From: Clavaria fumosa
Taxonomy: Eukaryota; Basidiomycota; Agaricomycetes; Agaricales; Clavariaceae
Length of the DNA stretch: 64,000 nt
Assembly: GCA_951802425.1 (NCBI GenBank)
Contig: OX637794.1
Location: 1,922,001 to 1,986,000 of the forward strand
Direction of reading: 5' to 3'
Positions within the stretch are counted from its first letter, which is position 1; the number at the start of each line of letters is the position of its first letter. This document shows, piece by piece, positions 12,401-22,589 of the stretch. The position numbers were made by a program, and so were the translations under genes. The notes beneath the pieces are model-generated. The model did no database searches. It was given only the letters and a program-made list of their open reading frames with translations, and was not told the DNA's origin.

Positions 12401-12482
12401 AAATGTTGGATTGATGTCAAATGGGCAGCTGAGGTCTTGCAGAGGAAGAGCACTGGTTATGGCAGTGTATGCACAGGATTGA
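6444..12482 (+). CDS. Helitron RepHel protein, main segment with C-terminal protease-like domain
   Basis: This is 2,012 codons without a stop, counted from a fortuitous ATG at the LTR junction. Numbering from 6429, the Helitron replicase HUH motif is HLHLLLW (H442, H444) and the tyrosine motif is YVSDYVTK (Y644, Y648). The PIF1-like helicase shows Walker A GMGGTGKS (K1147), Walker B FLDELSML, FSGDFAQLPP, LRENMRQ and the HASQGKTRPYN and YTALSRS motifs. These domains nick and unwind DNA for rolling-circle transposition. The last 260 residues look like a USP-type cysteine peptidase: SCAYDSLL (C1762), two zinc-ribbon CxxC pairs (C1860/C1863, C1905/C1908) and a histidine box FHFTSRL (H1963) before WYHDGR. 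The N-terminal part of the original gene lies at 4236-5213 and earlier, cut off by the LTR, so this copy is probably non-functional as it stands. Confidence 0.88.
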   Translation: MVSRVRHNRCIIKVSSGMHKMKANAISFANPIPKVYDVLPPPMEELDEVLAFIYTGPCQPTKADLERTPLLVRKDKVRSALEWLKLNHPDYYDLEISLRNLDKYPDNGPPVVIEYHESFTNKAPEATATYDNELEDGTETGKCPFVVHGLTGEEYGNKTAKVLKAIALRHLTSNKGILAIGHKEQPESIYGNPQLFPQMMPWLFPYGLGGIGNALQEGHISDIAHKRHLLLYHDKRFQKDPYFPLIAFNHEQIKQGTTGGYLLAEKSKFEDISKWLMEVDLHTLDRLIKKMEDGEKFMPETDEEKNSFQLIRDLDHAGGCVNGSITSKKYMRNEIWALTSFLGAPSWFITFAPADNKHPISLYFANKEETFSPVLRDYGERYRLIAQNLVAGARFFHFMCEMFIKHVLGVGTDHPGIYGETGGFYGTVEQQGRLTLHLHLLLWIRGSLSPQEIRDKIMDPNSDFQRKLVEYLESVHVGEFLTGSMDEVEAQIESNKWDRNYKDPVQTLPEAPPPLCNTPGDNCEQCSDLKDWWSQFKYTVDDIIFKSNVHNCRRNQTTGEKSNKKDKPTCINKHGNCKARFPREVFKQTEVDPKTRALNTKKGEPWINTLTPVVTYLLRCNTDVTSLLSGTAIKAVIAYVSDYVTKPGLKTYSIFDTIQSVFRRNSVMLGGSISRKEKARKLVIQIINSLTAKMEIGGPMSSLYLLGNPDHYTSHNFVPLFWKNYVREVMKAWKSAEDMGVDQSDKVLVHKSKDQTTYVGYSSVHDYIYRPEVHSDKTLYEWTQMAKKIKRPFKFKQVKVSDSDAENGAQVETALMQKLTLSEPQSDCDYDDSTSDVSVSDFDFDNNHFHSDHVVETNPGQQFLREHPLYETHVIQYNSRKDVTVPNFVGGSLPRRDFGDREYYCITMLTLFKPWRSGKDLKNEIDTWDETFTNHSFTTHQLKLMDNFNIRYECNDARDDFSTQLKKGTELGGIFPSWLTTTAVENIDEGNCGDDFGNGEGDNDEDYGINKYTTPGPCEICVDPIQPKVVQSSHAWKTAVQEQRQKVLEDRSKHHSLSDQKGLSEFTDPNANDVRIVDQSYLTKNFKAKSNSSQIFIDQTVTSFNLKNAEQERAFRIIANHASTPQCEQLNMYLGGMGGTGKSQVIKALMSFFKHRNESHRFVVLAPTGTAAALLGGSTYHSFLGIRSGNTSAKNASVTISQLRGRVEGVDYIFLDELSMLSCHDMYKISSQLAKAMNVSHLPFGGLNMIFSGDFAQLPPVGGASLYSGGVGTQPDSGLRPHLQESAIGKALWHQVTTVVILRENMRQKTQTPEDKALRTALVNMRYGACTPEDIKFLRSRIAGIQAGQPKVSSKYFRNVAIICGIHTQKDMINQLGCQRFADETGQKLTNFYSIDRWAQDSDQVNRSKGKAKSSSRLRHTSNDINFDDQLEIWKVRPGATEHFPGKLSLCIGMPIMIRNNDATELCITKGQEGFVAGWQSTVGPHGKQVLDTLFIRLDNPPLTVNISGLPENVVPIVKSKKTIQCTFPSDLRASIERQQVWALPNFAMTAHASQGKTRPYNVVHLNSCSNHMAYYTALSRSASAGGTIIIQGFDPRVITKGCSGYLRQEFRELELLDEITRLRYEERLPENIQGSTRSAILQLFQQWKGTDYVPAKMDGLLRWSAKDPLVLDSAIDSPWQIIDKHKGSTGSPLRKDNTSYVPAKGSQALKRQQMHAFDDVDDDSTSKKQKISASSSAINNIEGPTGLIWDGDNYSCAYDSLLVILYHIWTKDPEAWSRHFRNFGNHYLTALDRGFKQHLEGSVSLEKVRDDIRFALHSADPIAYPTGPRGASVGRLAFDMLKTNDVVASSQIVCSNCTYKEPEQEHILGYVMSPAESTQSSQSTSQWINNLGHDVAKSCPECMCEMNKIICHNEPPKLLMLEYPESSIETNPRIKYDTDGGEVYLNLKGIVYLGSFHFTSRLIESDGTIWYHDGRTTGALCEPDGNVGLMSNGQLRSCRGRALVMAVYAQD

Positions 12483-14574
12483 GATAGAATTTTTGGGAAG
12501 ATACATTGTTCTGATGGTTTCTAAAGGCCTCTAAAATATGCAATTATCAAAAGAAAAAAATTGAAAAGAAAAAGGAAATGTACAAAAGAACTCATTCATG
12601 CCACACTTGTGATGGCCCACTCCCCCCAAGTACTTCAGTCTCCATGTTTCCAAAACTCTGACTGACCCCAGACATTGCATTCTGCTTGTCTGGAAAACAC
12701 CAATCCAACCAAATCTGACCTCTCCGATTCCGCCCTGTCAATCCTGACAATTTCCGATGGATTGTTTTACATCCGTCACAATTCCGACCCCTCTCCAACT
12801 CATTTCCCGACCTCAGGAATCTTTACCCAAGATCTCCTCGTCACTCCAGTTGACTCAACCTCTGCAGTCCCAGGATATTACTGACTCACCCACCAGAACC
12901 TGTTGGTTCATTGGGTCAGAGACAGTGTCAACTTCCAGACTACTGGATGCAGGAAAGTCACATTATCTGAACCCAGGAACTCAAACTCCCAACCTGAACT
13001 CTGGATCGCTGCACCGAACATTTATCCACACAAATGCAGTAACCCACCCCATGATCCCCAAACTTCGGAGATCAAAACCCTTTTGTTCCAGACTCAGCCC
13101 CGGGACGAAACTTCTGTCCAGTTCCATCCCCTGGAACCCATGGACCTCTCCGACATAATTCTGGAAGTCCACAACTCCACTGACGTGTTCACCGAGTCAA
13201 GTGTTGACTGACACATCAGCTCCATCTGACTGCAAGGTCAATACTGGAAGCAGGAAAAGAGACTGCAATATGGCATGATCAATTCCTGCTCCCACCCAGA
13301 ACTCCAAGTTTTCCGAGATCCCATTACCTCTGAATCTGGTTTATCCACCATCCATCCGCCCAGCTCCGTGTATAGAGTATCTGTCAACAGTTGTCTCCGC
13401 TTTGGCAAAAGACTCCCAGGTCATTAATCTGAACCACCTGGAAAACCGCAAACCGATTCCACATCACCCGGAATTTCTTAGGCGTCCCTGGAAGTGTTGT
13501 AGTAGGCTGTACTGGTGTTGGCTGCAAATAGGTGTTCGCAGCCAGGTTCTTCAGGGGGTCTTATCACACGTCAGGGACACTTGACAGATCCTTGGAGGAT
13601 ACAGAGGTTGAGTATGTATGACTTGGGAAGAGTGAATATACGCTGTCCGGAGTATCCGGTATCATTCTGGTGAGTTCCGGAAATTGGCTCAAAGGTGCAA
13701 AGGGCTGGCGATGACGAAGGCCAGCGGATCAATGGGTACGACGAAGGGTGAGCTTGCTAAAGATCACAGCACAATGTGGGCATTCAAAAAGCTGAATTTC
13801 CGTATAGTCCAGTACATACTTAAGTACATTTTTCTAAGTACAGCAAACCCGATTCTACGGAAATCTCCGGAAGCTACAGAAGGCAATGCGATATCGTATA
13901 TGAGGTCATATAGGGGTCTTAATTCATAAAAGAGTCATGCGGTTTGGAGGGATGAAATGTCCAATGACCAACACATGTCCGGACCACTTGTAAAATGAAG
14001 GAAAGTGTGGCTGGTACAGCAAAGGGGTACTAGGAACAATGGGCAAAGCACTGCAAAGGGTTTGAAACGTTTAAATGATCGGATGGTTGAAAGGGATCAC
14101 AATATGAAATTTACAGCATGGTATATGAAATAAAGGAAGGGGAATGGAATAGTGAGTATGTCGAGCGCTGACCATGCTGGAGTGATGAAATAGAGAGGTG
14201 TAGGCGGTGTGTATGACCTGCAGGCTGTGATCATCATGGGGGATCGGAGACCAGAGAGTTCAATGTTGGATAAGTATTGGATATTTTTTGGATGTTATCG
14301 GACGGTGTCGAATTGTTATCAGATTGTATTGGATGTAATTGCCTTGGATCCCAAAATATCTGGATAGTTGATATCTGTCATGTTTCCTTGTCTAAACCGC
14401 ATATCATCCTTACATTCTCCTGGGGGCTGAAAATACAACCACCCTCGGTTGCAACCAAACAAGGCCAAATAATCGTTTGTTGATTGTGAAGTATGCATTG
14501 TGTGGGTGCACATAGGTCCAAACACGCACTTGTGTTTTCTCCAATGACAACGACACACCACCGACAACTCAGTA
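12483..14574. other. Region without a recognisable gene
   Basis: The first 110 bases are AT-rich and probably Helitron 3' flank. About 12,600-13,400 is pyrimidine-rich with many TCCGA and TCTGAC words, resembling in style the solo LTR at 5214-6440, but I could not find matching ends or a duplication. The rest, up to the gene start at 14,575, has only short open frames. It may contain old, degenerate LTR sequence. Confidence 0.5.
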
Positions 14575-15112
14575 ATGGAAAATTTCGACACCATTATCTT
14601 CCAGCACACGATCCAGGTGATGGAGGAGGCACGGACGATGGCTCCGGGTGATGAGTTGCCGGAACGGGGACAGGATGGTGAATATGCAGAGTGGGTGAGG
14701 ACATATGTGGGCGATGCAGTGCGTGAAGCAGTTTCTCAAATCTGGCAATGCGCTGACACAGCATTTCAGGATGATTTTCTTGCTGGATATGTGGCGGCCC
14801 TTGAGGAGGAGGGAGAGGGGGGTGCAACAGCAGCAGCAACAGCAGCGCCAGTGCCGACAGGTGCGGATGATTCGACCGTGCCAGACATCATCGAGATTGA
14901 GGCGGAGGGGACGGTCAAGAATGGGGAGTCAGCCATGGATGCGGAGAAGGCGACGGGGAGTGGTCATCGGACCTTTTGGGGGACCGACAGGGTGACTCCC
15001 GCCGGTATAATCGAGGCGGGAACAGTGAGTGCAGGGGCTGGGGGGCGTGACTTAGTCATCGAGGTGCCCCCCGTGCTGGAGCATCGGGTTGGTGGGCAGA
15101 TGATGGTGATGC
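14575..15112 (+). pseudogene. Zn2Cys6-like gene, 5' part, split by copia-A1
   Basis: The ATG at 14,575 opens a frame that starts MENFDTIIFQHTIQVME, continues through an acidic alanine-rich stretch and stays open to the insertion point of copia-A1. The remainder lies on the minus strand at 56,890-57,339, beyond the copia-A1 3' LTR. The shared 5-bp flank (GATGC here, GACGC there, one CpG transition) links the two parts. Function is inferred only from the Cys6 motif in the distal part. It could be a host gene or, given the similar gene inside gypsy-1, the accessory gene of another retroelement. Reading frame across the join is not fully settled. Confidence 0.6.
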
Positions 15113-15395
15113 TGTTGAGTTCTGTGATGATGAGGAACTCTGTTTACATAATAGATACCTATTCTGGATGTTGTTTACCTCTATTTGGTCAAAAAGCGGC
15201 TGAAGACCTGTGTCAGAGGCAATCAGTAGAGTTATCTCTTACTGAGTGCCTCTGGCCCAGGTATGTCATGTTTTGTACATTTCTATGCCTTGAATATATC
15301 TCTTACTGAGTGCCTCTGGCCCAGCTAACACTTGTTAGCTTCTGGTGACCCTTCCTGGGCACCATCTTGAGGTTTTGGCCTATCTGGCCTTCTCA
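15113..15395 (+). repeat. Copia-A1 5' LTR (283 bp)
   Basis: Begins TGTTGAGTTCTGTGATGATG and ends GGCCTTCTCA. It contains a 24-bp direct repeat (CTTACTGAGTGCCTCTGGCC core). Private variants (GGATGTTG, TTGGTCAAA) are shared with the minus-strand LTR at 57,340-57,622 and not with the copia-A2 LTRs, which pairs it with that distant copy. Confidence 0.92.
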
Positions 15396-16483
15396 GATTA
15401 TGAGACCCAGCTTCTAGGCCACTCTGATTGATTATCTGACCTCACCAATCGATTCTGCACCCTCAAAAACCCCATATTCACCTACCTGGACCTCCTGGAT
15501 CACTTTGGATCACTTGGATCAGCCACTTTTTGGTGCAGGGGTACTTTTTGGTGCGATATCTCGACTTCTACGAAGTAAACCCCACTACTATTTGTATTTG
15601 CCGCGCTCGCCCTGTCTGGGAGAACAATTCCGCTCCCTCCGACATCTCGATCCGACTAGTCGTTCGCGCTCTACATCAATTCTTGTGATTTTAACAAAAT
15701 CCCTTATATTCCACTATCCACTGCTCTGCTGCGGACGTTTCCCGCAGCAGTTTGGTGCGCCTCGACGAGCTATTTCAGCCCATATTATCCCTGAATTCAT
15801 CCGACCTACCGTTCCAGAGTTATTTGCGTTTTTCAACTTTCCAACTTCGAATTTGGACCCCTCAGTGTTTTGAGCATATCCTGCTCAATTCCCATCGCCA
15901 TCAGCTCACCTAGAGCTCATTTCTTTTTCGCAAGAAGCTTTTCTACCACCCCACACCTTTTTATAAGGTTATCGCGTCCCCTTCGACCGCTATCGTGCGC
16001 GCAAGAATCGCCTCATTGACCGAATTTCTGGTCTACCTTCCTGGTACCTGGACAGTGAAGACGATCTGTATCACATGCGCAAAATTCACCCCATCGACTG
16101 CCTCTCTCTGCTGGTCTTTCAACTCTGCTTCTGGGTAACACCCAATTCGTCCTTCCATCATCTTCTGTTGGGTTTAACTGTTAGTACAGTTGGACATTGG
16201 TCTACTGAAGAGAGACTAGAACAAGGTGACATACAGTGAAGTGCTACCTCCCTGGGCCTCGTTTTGAGTGTTACCCCGGTTGCCTTTGCACCTCTCTCTG
16301 TATGCAGTGTGTAGGGAGATTGGGCTGGCAGGTTTACAGTTGCCTCCCCTTCCATTTGGAAGTTGCTCCACTATCAACTACCACTGCTAACACCGATTTC
16401 GTCAATCTGAGAGTGGACTGGTGTTTGATTAGAAACCAGGCCTGACATTTGACCTCATAGTACCAGGAACCTGTCCACATGCT
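15396..16483 (+). other. Copia-A1 leader with tRNA-Met-type primer site
   Basis: Directly after the LTR stands GATTATGAGACCCAG (GATTATGAGACCCGG in copia-A2). This is complementary to an anticodon arm containing UCUCAUAAUC, i.e. a tRNA-Met-like CAU anticodon loop, so priming by a tRNA half-molecule is likely, as known for Drosophila copia. The rest is a non-coding leader of about 1.1 kb, cut at 16,483 by gypsy-1 and resuming at 26,188. Confidence 0.7.
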
Positions 16484-16916
16484 TGTCAGGACCCATCCAT
16501 TTTTCCTCAACCTAACAACTCTATCACCACTCATGGACCTCCCGACATTCCCCTACCACCTCGCGAACCCCCCTACACTCTTCCGAAACCCGCTATCAAC
16601 TTCCAAACACCTCTCAGGCCTCCATCATCTCCTCACGACACTCGCAATCATACCACCATACTCGCGTCACCTCCCGCCACCTCACCTTATGCATACTCAC
16701 CGCCGAACCCACTATTCGATGCTCAACATGCTCTTACACGACTCCTGCAGCAGCACGTGACTTGCCGCATGGCACACCGGCGCTACTCGCGTTACTCGCG
16801 TTACCAGCGTTACTCATGTGACATACCGCCCAAAGACCGCCCAAGGTCACCTGCCTCACCAGCACCGTCCACATGACCGCACGACCTTAACGATGAAACG
16901 CGCCACTGGCAGTCAA
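16484..16916 (+). repeat. Gypsy-1 truncated 5' LTR
   Basis: The first 433 bases match the start of the 3' LTR; at GGCAGTCAA the match ends abruptly and gag sequence follows. About 1 kb of LTR (including the TATA region seen in the 3' copy at about 25,464), the primer site and the gag start have therefore been deleted. This copy has no 5' promoter of its own. Confidence 0.85.
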
Positions 16917-18776
16917 TCACAGCCTGAAGAACCCGCCCAAATCACACCTAGCCATGCCTCGTCCCCGCGCGAAGAAGCTGAGACTCTCATGGAGCAGCTC
17001 GGCTACCCGCGCTTCGACCGCCCTCGCCACCGTACTTACCAAATTCTCAACAATACTCGCCACCAATACGAAACCGGAACTCTCGATGAAGAATTAGCAT
17101 ATCTCATTGAGACGACAAATCTCTACAAGGCATTGGTACGATTAACGGATGGATTCTGAGCTAACCTGCAGAACCGACTCTATGAGAGTCAACGCCAATA
17201 TCCAGGCACTACTGACTGAGGAGTCCTGTCTCCCCCCGACCTGGATACTCCCTCGCGACCTCCGAGAGTCGCCCAGCCTACAAGAGGACCCCGAGACATG
17301 GCCCCACTTTTCCAAGTCGCGGCACAATCCCTGCAGAACTTTGCCAACCCTGCCATGCCTGATGAGCGACCCGCCATTGTCTCCAGGATCCCTAGGTACA
17401 CCACCCCTCACAGCAGCTGGCCTACGTGGACGCAGCCAGCCACTACTCCGAGTAGGGTGCACCCTCACGACCCTATAGGGACCGAAGCAATGCTTCAACC
17501 TGCCCCTCGCCTCAAGATTCCGGTCGAGCCCTTCCGCATTCCACAACCGGAAGCGCGACCAGTACCCCAGATGGAGATGCGACCAGCATCTCGCCCTCCG
17601 TCACAGGCTGAAGCCCCGCAGGTCCCTCTGGTCCCCCCTATGCCCCCACACCCCGCCGCTGCGCTTCGAGATGAGGCCCCTGGTACCCACCACCACCATT
17701 ACTATTACCAGGCCCCTCCCTCCGAAGGACCATCGGCCCGAGACACCTTCGCTCGAGAATCCAAGCTCAACACCAGACGTTCCGAACCGTTCAATGGTCG
17801 TGACCGACGCAAGTGGAAACCTTTCGTCACGGAATGCCTAATGACTTTCTTCGCCAAGCCCGTAACCTTCCAAGGAGATCACGAGAGGGTTACTTTCGCC
17901 GCCTCTTACCTCACGGACACTGCGCAGAGCCACTACACCTCCCTCCTTCAATTCAATGCTGAACACCTGGCTCTACATTCCTGGGAAGGATTCATCCACA
18001 AGTTTGGAGGGATGTTTGGAGTGGTCAACACGCAGATTGAAGCCGACCAGAACCTTCGTTTGTTGCAGATGGGCGAAAACGAACAGTTTTCGAACCACAT
18101 CATCCGTTTCGAGTCCTTCGCTTTTGAATCCAACTGGAACTTGGCCGCCCTACAATCCGAACTCTATCGCTCGATGTCCACACGCATCAAAGAGGCCATG
18201 AAAGTCATTCCGCGACCCACGACGTATCAAGAACTTCGCGATTTGGCAATGCAAATTGACCAGAGGCACTGGGAGTATGAGAGTGAGACCCGCCGAACTC
18301 AATTCCATGCTAACCCTCCTACTCCTCGTCCCCCTGTTCAACAAGGTGGAAATCGCCCTTTGGCTCAACAAGGCGGAAATCGCAATTACCAAGCGACATT
18401 GCGACCTTACCCTGCCACTGGAAATAATCCTATGATGCCTCGACCAGCCGCAGGGAACCCCGCGACTTCACCGCAACCCGCCAATCCGCCTTGCCAGCTG
18501 AATCCGAATCTGAACTCGCCCTACATCCCCCTTAGCGATGAGGAACAAGAATGTCATCATCAGGGAAATCTCTGTATGAGATGTGGAAAGCCCGGACACT
18601 ACAGCACTGCTTGCCCCGATCGACAAGTAGCCGGACGAGCTGTCTTCACGCTAGAGGAAGGAGAGGAAGAATTACAGGAAGAATATGAAGTTGAGGAAGA
18701 AGTGGAAAAAGATGTGGATGACCCGCACGAAGAGTTAAACGAGGAAGCGACTCAGGAGCTTCCGGGGGAACTCTGA
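16917..18776 (+). pseudogene. Gypsy-1 gag with zinc knuckle
   Basis: One reading frame covers the region, interrupted by TGA at 17,157 and 17,214 or so, both of which read as CGA before a CpG transition. Visible parts are a proline/glutamine-rich N-terminal half, a retrotransposon Gag (capsid-like) region around 17,760-18,300, and a single CCHC knuckle CMRCGKPGHYSTAC near 18,570, then an acidic tail. Gag would form the virus-like particle and bind the RNA. The original start codon was lost in the 5' LTR deletion. Confidence 0.88.
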
Positions 18777-18856
18777 GTCGCGACGAACCAACCCCCATAC
18801 TCGCGCGGGCCGCGACTAGTTCCTCTTCCCCTCAGTTTCCTCACGACTTTTCTAAT

Positions 18857-21800
18857 ATGCCCATTGCTTCCCAGTCCTCCCAATCTTTCCTCATAAAGAC
18901 ACAAATACCAGATTTCGGCTCGATTCTCCTAAATACTCTTGTGGACTGTGGTGCATCCATGAATTTTATCGATTCTGCACTTGCGAACACCCGTCCAAAC
19001 CTCCTAATACCACTCCCACAACCACTACCACTTCAATATTTCGACGGAAGTTCCTCCAGATCCAATATAACCCACTACGTCCTCGTTAATACGAAATTTC
19101 CTGACGATACTATCCAACCCATTAAGTTCCTCATCACTAAGACCCATCCTCTCACCCCTGTGGTTCTAGGACTCGATTGGTTGCAAACCTGGAACCCTAG
19201 GATCGATTGGACCAACCTCACTTTCAGTTTCGGACAGACAGCCCACTCCGCGACTATCCCTCTCACTCTTCTGGACGCGAAACCCCCGAGTAAACCTTCC
19301 CCTGACCTTGTGAACTCGGCACCAAAACCCTCTAAACCCCCGTGAGTTCAATTGGTCAAGGCCACCATGCTTCGTCGATTGGAACAACAAGGAGAATTTA
19401 TAGGTCTCCTATACTTCCAACCCACGAGCAACCCCTATGACGACGAATCCATACTCGCGAGTTCCGCGACCACTCAACCCCCTCCGAAACCCGAAGAAAC
19501 AGTCCTGCACAAGTATCACGACTTCCTGGACATCTTTTCTGAAGATCTAGCCTGGGAATTACCTCTGCACCGCGACTACAACCACCGAATTGAACTTGAG
19601 GAAGGCGAAACACCTCCTCACGGGAAGCTGTACAACATGTCAGAAGTGGAGTTAAAGACGTTGAAAGATTATTTGGACGACATGTTGGACAAAGGCTTCA
19701 TTCGGCCATCAAAATCCCCCGCAGGTGCACCGGTACTCTTTGCGAAAAAGAAAGATGGAGGCCTTCGCCTCTGCGTCGACTATCGAGGTCTCAACAAGAT
19801 CACCCGCAAAAACTGCTACCCCATTCCTCGAATTGAGACCCTCGTCGACCAATTATGCTCAGCCAAAATCTACTCGAAGATCAACCTCCGTGTTGGGTAT
19901 AACAATGTGAGGATAGCTGAAGGAGATGAGTGGAAAACTGCGTTCCGCACTTGCTACGGTGCGTTCGAATATCTTGTCATGCCTTTTGGACTCACGAATG
20001 CACCTGCGACCTTTCAGCACCTTATGAACGATATCTTTCACGATCTGGTTGACGTCAACGTAGTAGTCTACCTCAATGACATCTTAATCTACTTGGACAA
20101 CCTCGAACAGCATCACAACCATGTCCGAGAGGTCCTACGATGTCTACACAAGGCAGACTTACACACGCAACCCGAGAAGTGTGATTTCCACACCACAACG
20201 GTCGAATACCTTGGAGTTATAGTGTCCCCCGATGGAATTGCCATGGATCCTTCAAAAATACAGGCCATTCTAAGTTGGCCCGTACCCACGAAGATCCGCG
20301 ACCTTCAGAGCTTTCTAGGCTTTGCTAATTTCTATCGAAGATTCATAGATAACTATTCCAGCATCGTTATTCCACTTACGCGACTCCTCCGCAAGGATAT
20401 GCCTTGGAAGTGGAGCCCACAATGCCAAGAAGTCTTCAATATCCTCAAACAAGCCTTTACCGAAGCTCCTGTCCTCTGGCACTATGACCCCGATCACCCC
20501 ATTACCCTCAAATGCGACGCTTCTGACTACGCAATAGCGGCCATTCTCTCTCAAACCGATCCCGCGACTAACGAGCTACGTCCCATCGCTTTCCACGCAT
20601 GTACAATGATCGCCGCAGAGCTCAACTATGACATTTATGACAAAGAGCTCCTCGCGATACACGATGCGTTCAAGCAATGGAGAGCGTACCTCGAAGGCGC
20701 GCGACACCAAATTCAGGTGTTTTCGGACCACAACAACCTGCGATATTTTACCACCACGAAGCAACTCAGCCGTCGACAAGCCCGCTGGGCAGAGTACCTT
20801 TCTAGTTTCGATTATATCATTCATTATCGAGCAGGAAAGCTAGGCGCGAAGCCAGATGCCCTCACACGATGACCTGACGTCTACCCGAAGAAATCTGACC
20901 AACTCGCGACCAACGCACAAAATAACAAGGTTGCGATACCACCGGAATTACTTCAAGCAGCTGTCATTCTCAACGAAGAAGCCCTGATTTCGTGAATTCG
21001 ACATGCCCCTCGCGACTCCTACTTCTCCAAGAAAGCACAGGGTGCTTCACAAGGTCGCGACAAAGCATTCTCGCTCTCGCCCGACGGTTCACTATTACTT
21101 CGAAATGGCAAAATATATGTCCCCGACCACGATTCTCTCCAATTCGATATCCTATGCTCCAACCACGACCACAAACTACGAGGACATCCAGGTATAAGGA
21201 AGACAACCCAACTAATAAATAGGTTGTTTTTCTGGCCAGGACTCCAAAAGGACGTAACCATCTACGTCTGTGGTTGTCACACCTGCGCAAGGGCAAAACC
21301 CGTCCGACACAAACCCTACGGACTCCTCAAGCCCTTGCCCATAGGCGAGCGACCTTGGTCTTCGATTTCGATGGACCATATCGAAGCCCTCCCTCTCTCC
21401 GCGACCTTTGACTCGATCCTTGTCGTTGTCTGTCGACTTACGAAACAAGCGATTTTCATCTCTACCAATGCTACCGACACTGCGAAAGAATTAGCCCAGC
21501 ATTTCGTCACCTATGTCTTTTCAAAGCATGGGCTACCCACAGATATAGTGTCGGATAGAGGAAGATTATTTGTTTCTAAGTTTTGGTCTTCGTTATGCCA
21601 AGCTTTGGATATTACTTCAAATCTCTCCACAGCTTACCATCCCGAGACCGACGGACAAACAGAACGAGTCAACCAGGTTCTAGAGCAATATATCCGAATA
21701 TATACGAACTACCAGCAAGACGACTGGAATTACCAACTCCCGCTCGCCGAGTTCGTATACAATAACACCCCTCATAGTGCGACTGGTGTCTCCCCGTTCT

Positions 21801-22436
21801 TTGCGAACAAGGGATACCACCCTAGACTCACGATTTCTCTCGAATGATGTACCCACGCACGAAGCTCATATGGTCGCAACCGATCTCAAGACGCTTCACC
21901 AGCATCTACGAGACCAACTCAAGGCCGCGAATGAGGCCTACTCGCACTTTGCGGACCCAAAGAGAGAGACTACACCGGATTGGAAGGAAGGAACAAGAGT
22001 GTGGTTAGATTTGCAGAATGTGAAGACGAAGAGACCAATGAAGAAACTGGACTCGAAACGAGCCGGACCTTTCCCCATACTCGCGAAAGTTTCGACTCAC
22101 GCATATCATCTCCAGTTACCGAAATTGATGCAAGAAATTCACGACGTTTTCCACATTTCGTTACTTGAGAAGGTTTACGATGACACTTTCCCCCAGCAAC
22201 AACAGCAACCCCCGCCCCCTATCGAGGTCGATGGCGAACAACACTACGAAGTCACCGATATACTACATTCTCGAAGGAGGGGTAGGAAAGTGCTCTACCT
22301 CGTACGTTGGGAAGGTTACGGACCCGAGGACGACACCTGGGAACCCATAGAATCACTTTCTGGATCAAAGGAACTCCCCAAAGATCTCCATGTGACCTAC
22401 CCAGACAAGCCTCGCGCAACCCGCGCAACTCAATAA
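18857..22436 (+). pseudogene. Gypsy-1 pol: protease, RT, RNase H, integrase, chromodomain
   Basis: All domains lie in one frame up to 21,847, then a small deletion shifts to another frame. Protease: LVDCGASMNFID (usual DSG changed to DCG). RT motif A reads SKINLRVGY and motif C reads YLNDILIY, so two catalytic Asp are Asn. RNase H: TLKCDASDYA. Integrase has the H2C2 finger (GHPG, CGCHTCARAK), then MDHIEAL, VSDRGRLF and [10 protein letters not shown] chromodomain (YEVTDILHSRRRGRK, VRWEGYGPEDDTWEP) closes the protein and would direct integration to modified histones. In-frame TGA codons stand at 19,343, 20,870 and near 20,993. Most lesions are CpG to TpG/CpA. Confidence 0.9.
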
Positions 22437-22499
22437 TTTTTCACACGACCTACCCAGACAAGCCTCGCACAACCCGCGCAACTCAATAATTTTTCCTCA
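22394..22499 (+). repeat. 53-bp tandem duplication at the end of gypsy-1 pol
   Basis: GACCTACCCAGACAAGCCTC and the following bases, including the pol stop and an ATTTTTC tail, occur twice with a period of 53 bp (22,394 and 22,447). Confidence 0.8.
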
Positions 22500-22589
22500 C
22501 CTTATTTTTGCCTTTCATCTTCGTTTTCTCACTTCGAATTTCACAGTAATATATATACACGATAAAAATACAACAAAGAAAAAATCTAT

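Larger units (their letters stand above)
1..12590 (+). mobile_element. Helitron (rolling-circle transposon), interrupted twice
   Basis: The element is defined by its RepHel gene: a HUH/Y2 replicase domain and a PIF1-type helicase in one polypeptide. A DDE transposon (1199-4233) and a solo LTR (5214-6440) lie inside it. Neither end is resolved: I cannot point to a convincing 5' TC or 3' hairpin plus CTRR terminus, so the limits given are the window start and the point where AT-rich sequence gives way to pyrimidine-rich DNA near 12,590. Confidence 0.75.

Noticed and set aside
12609..13575. Possible second solo LTR (TGTGATGGCCCAC to GTCAGGGACA)
   Set aside because: CACTT occurs near both ends, but the ends do not give a clean TG...CA unit with matching 5-bp flanks.
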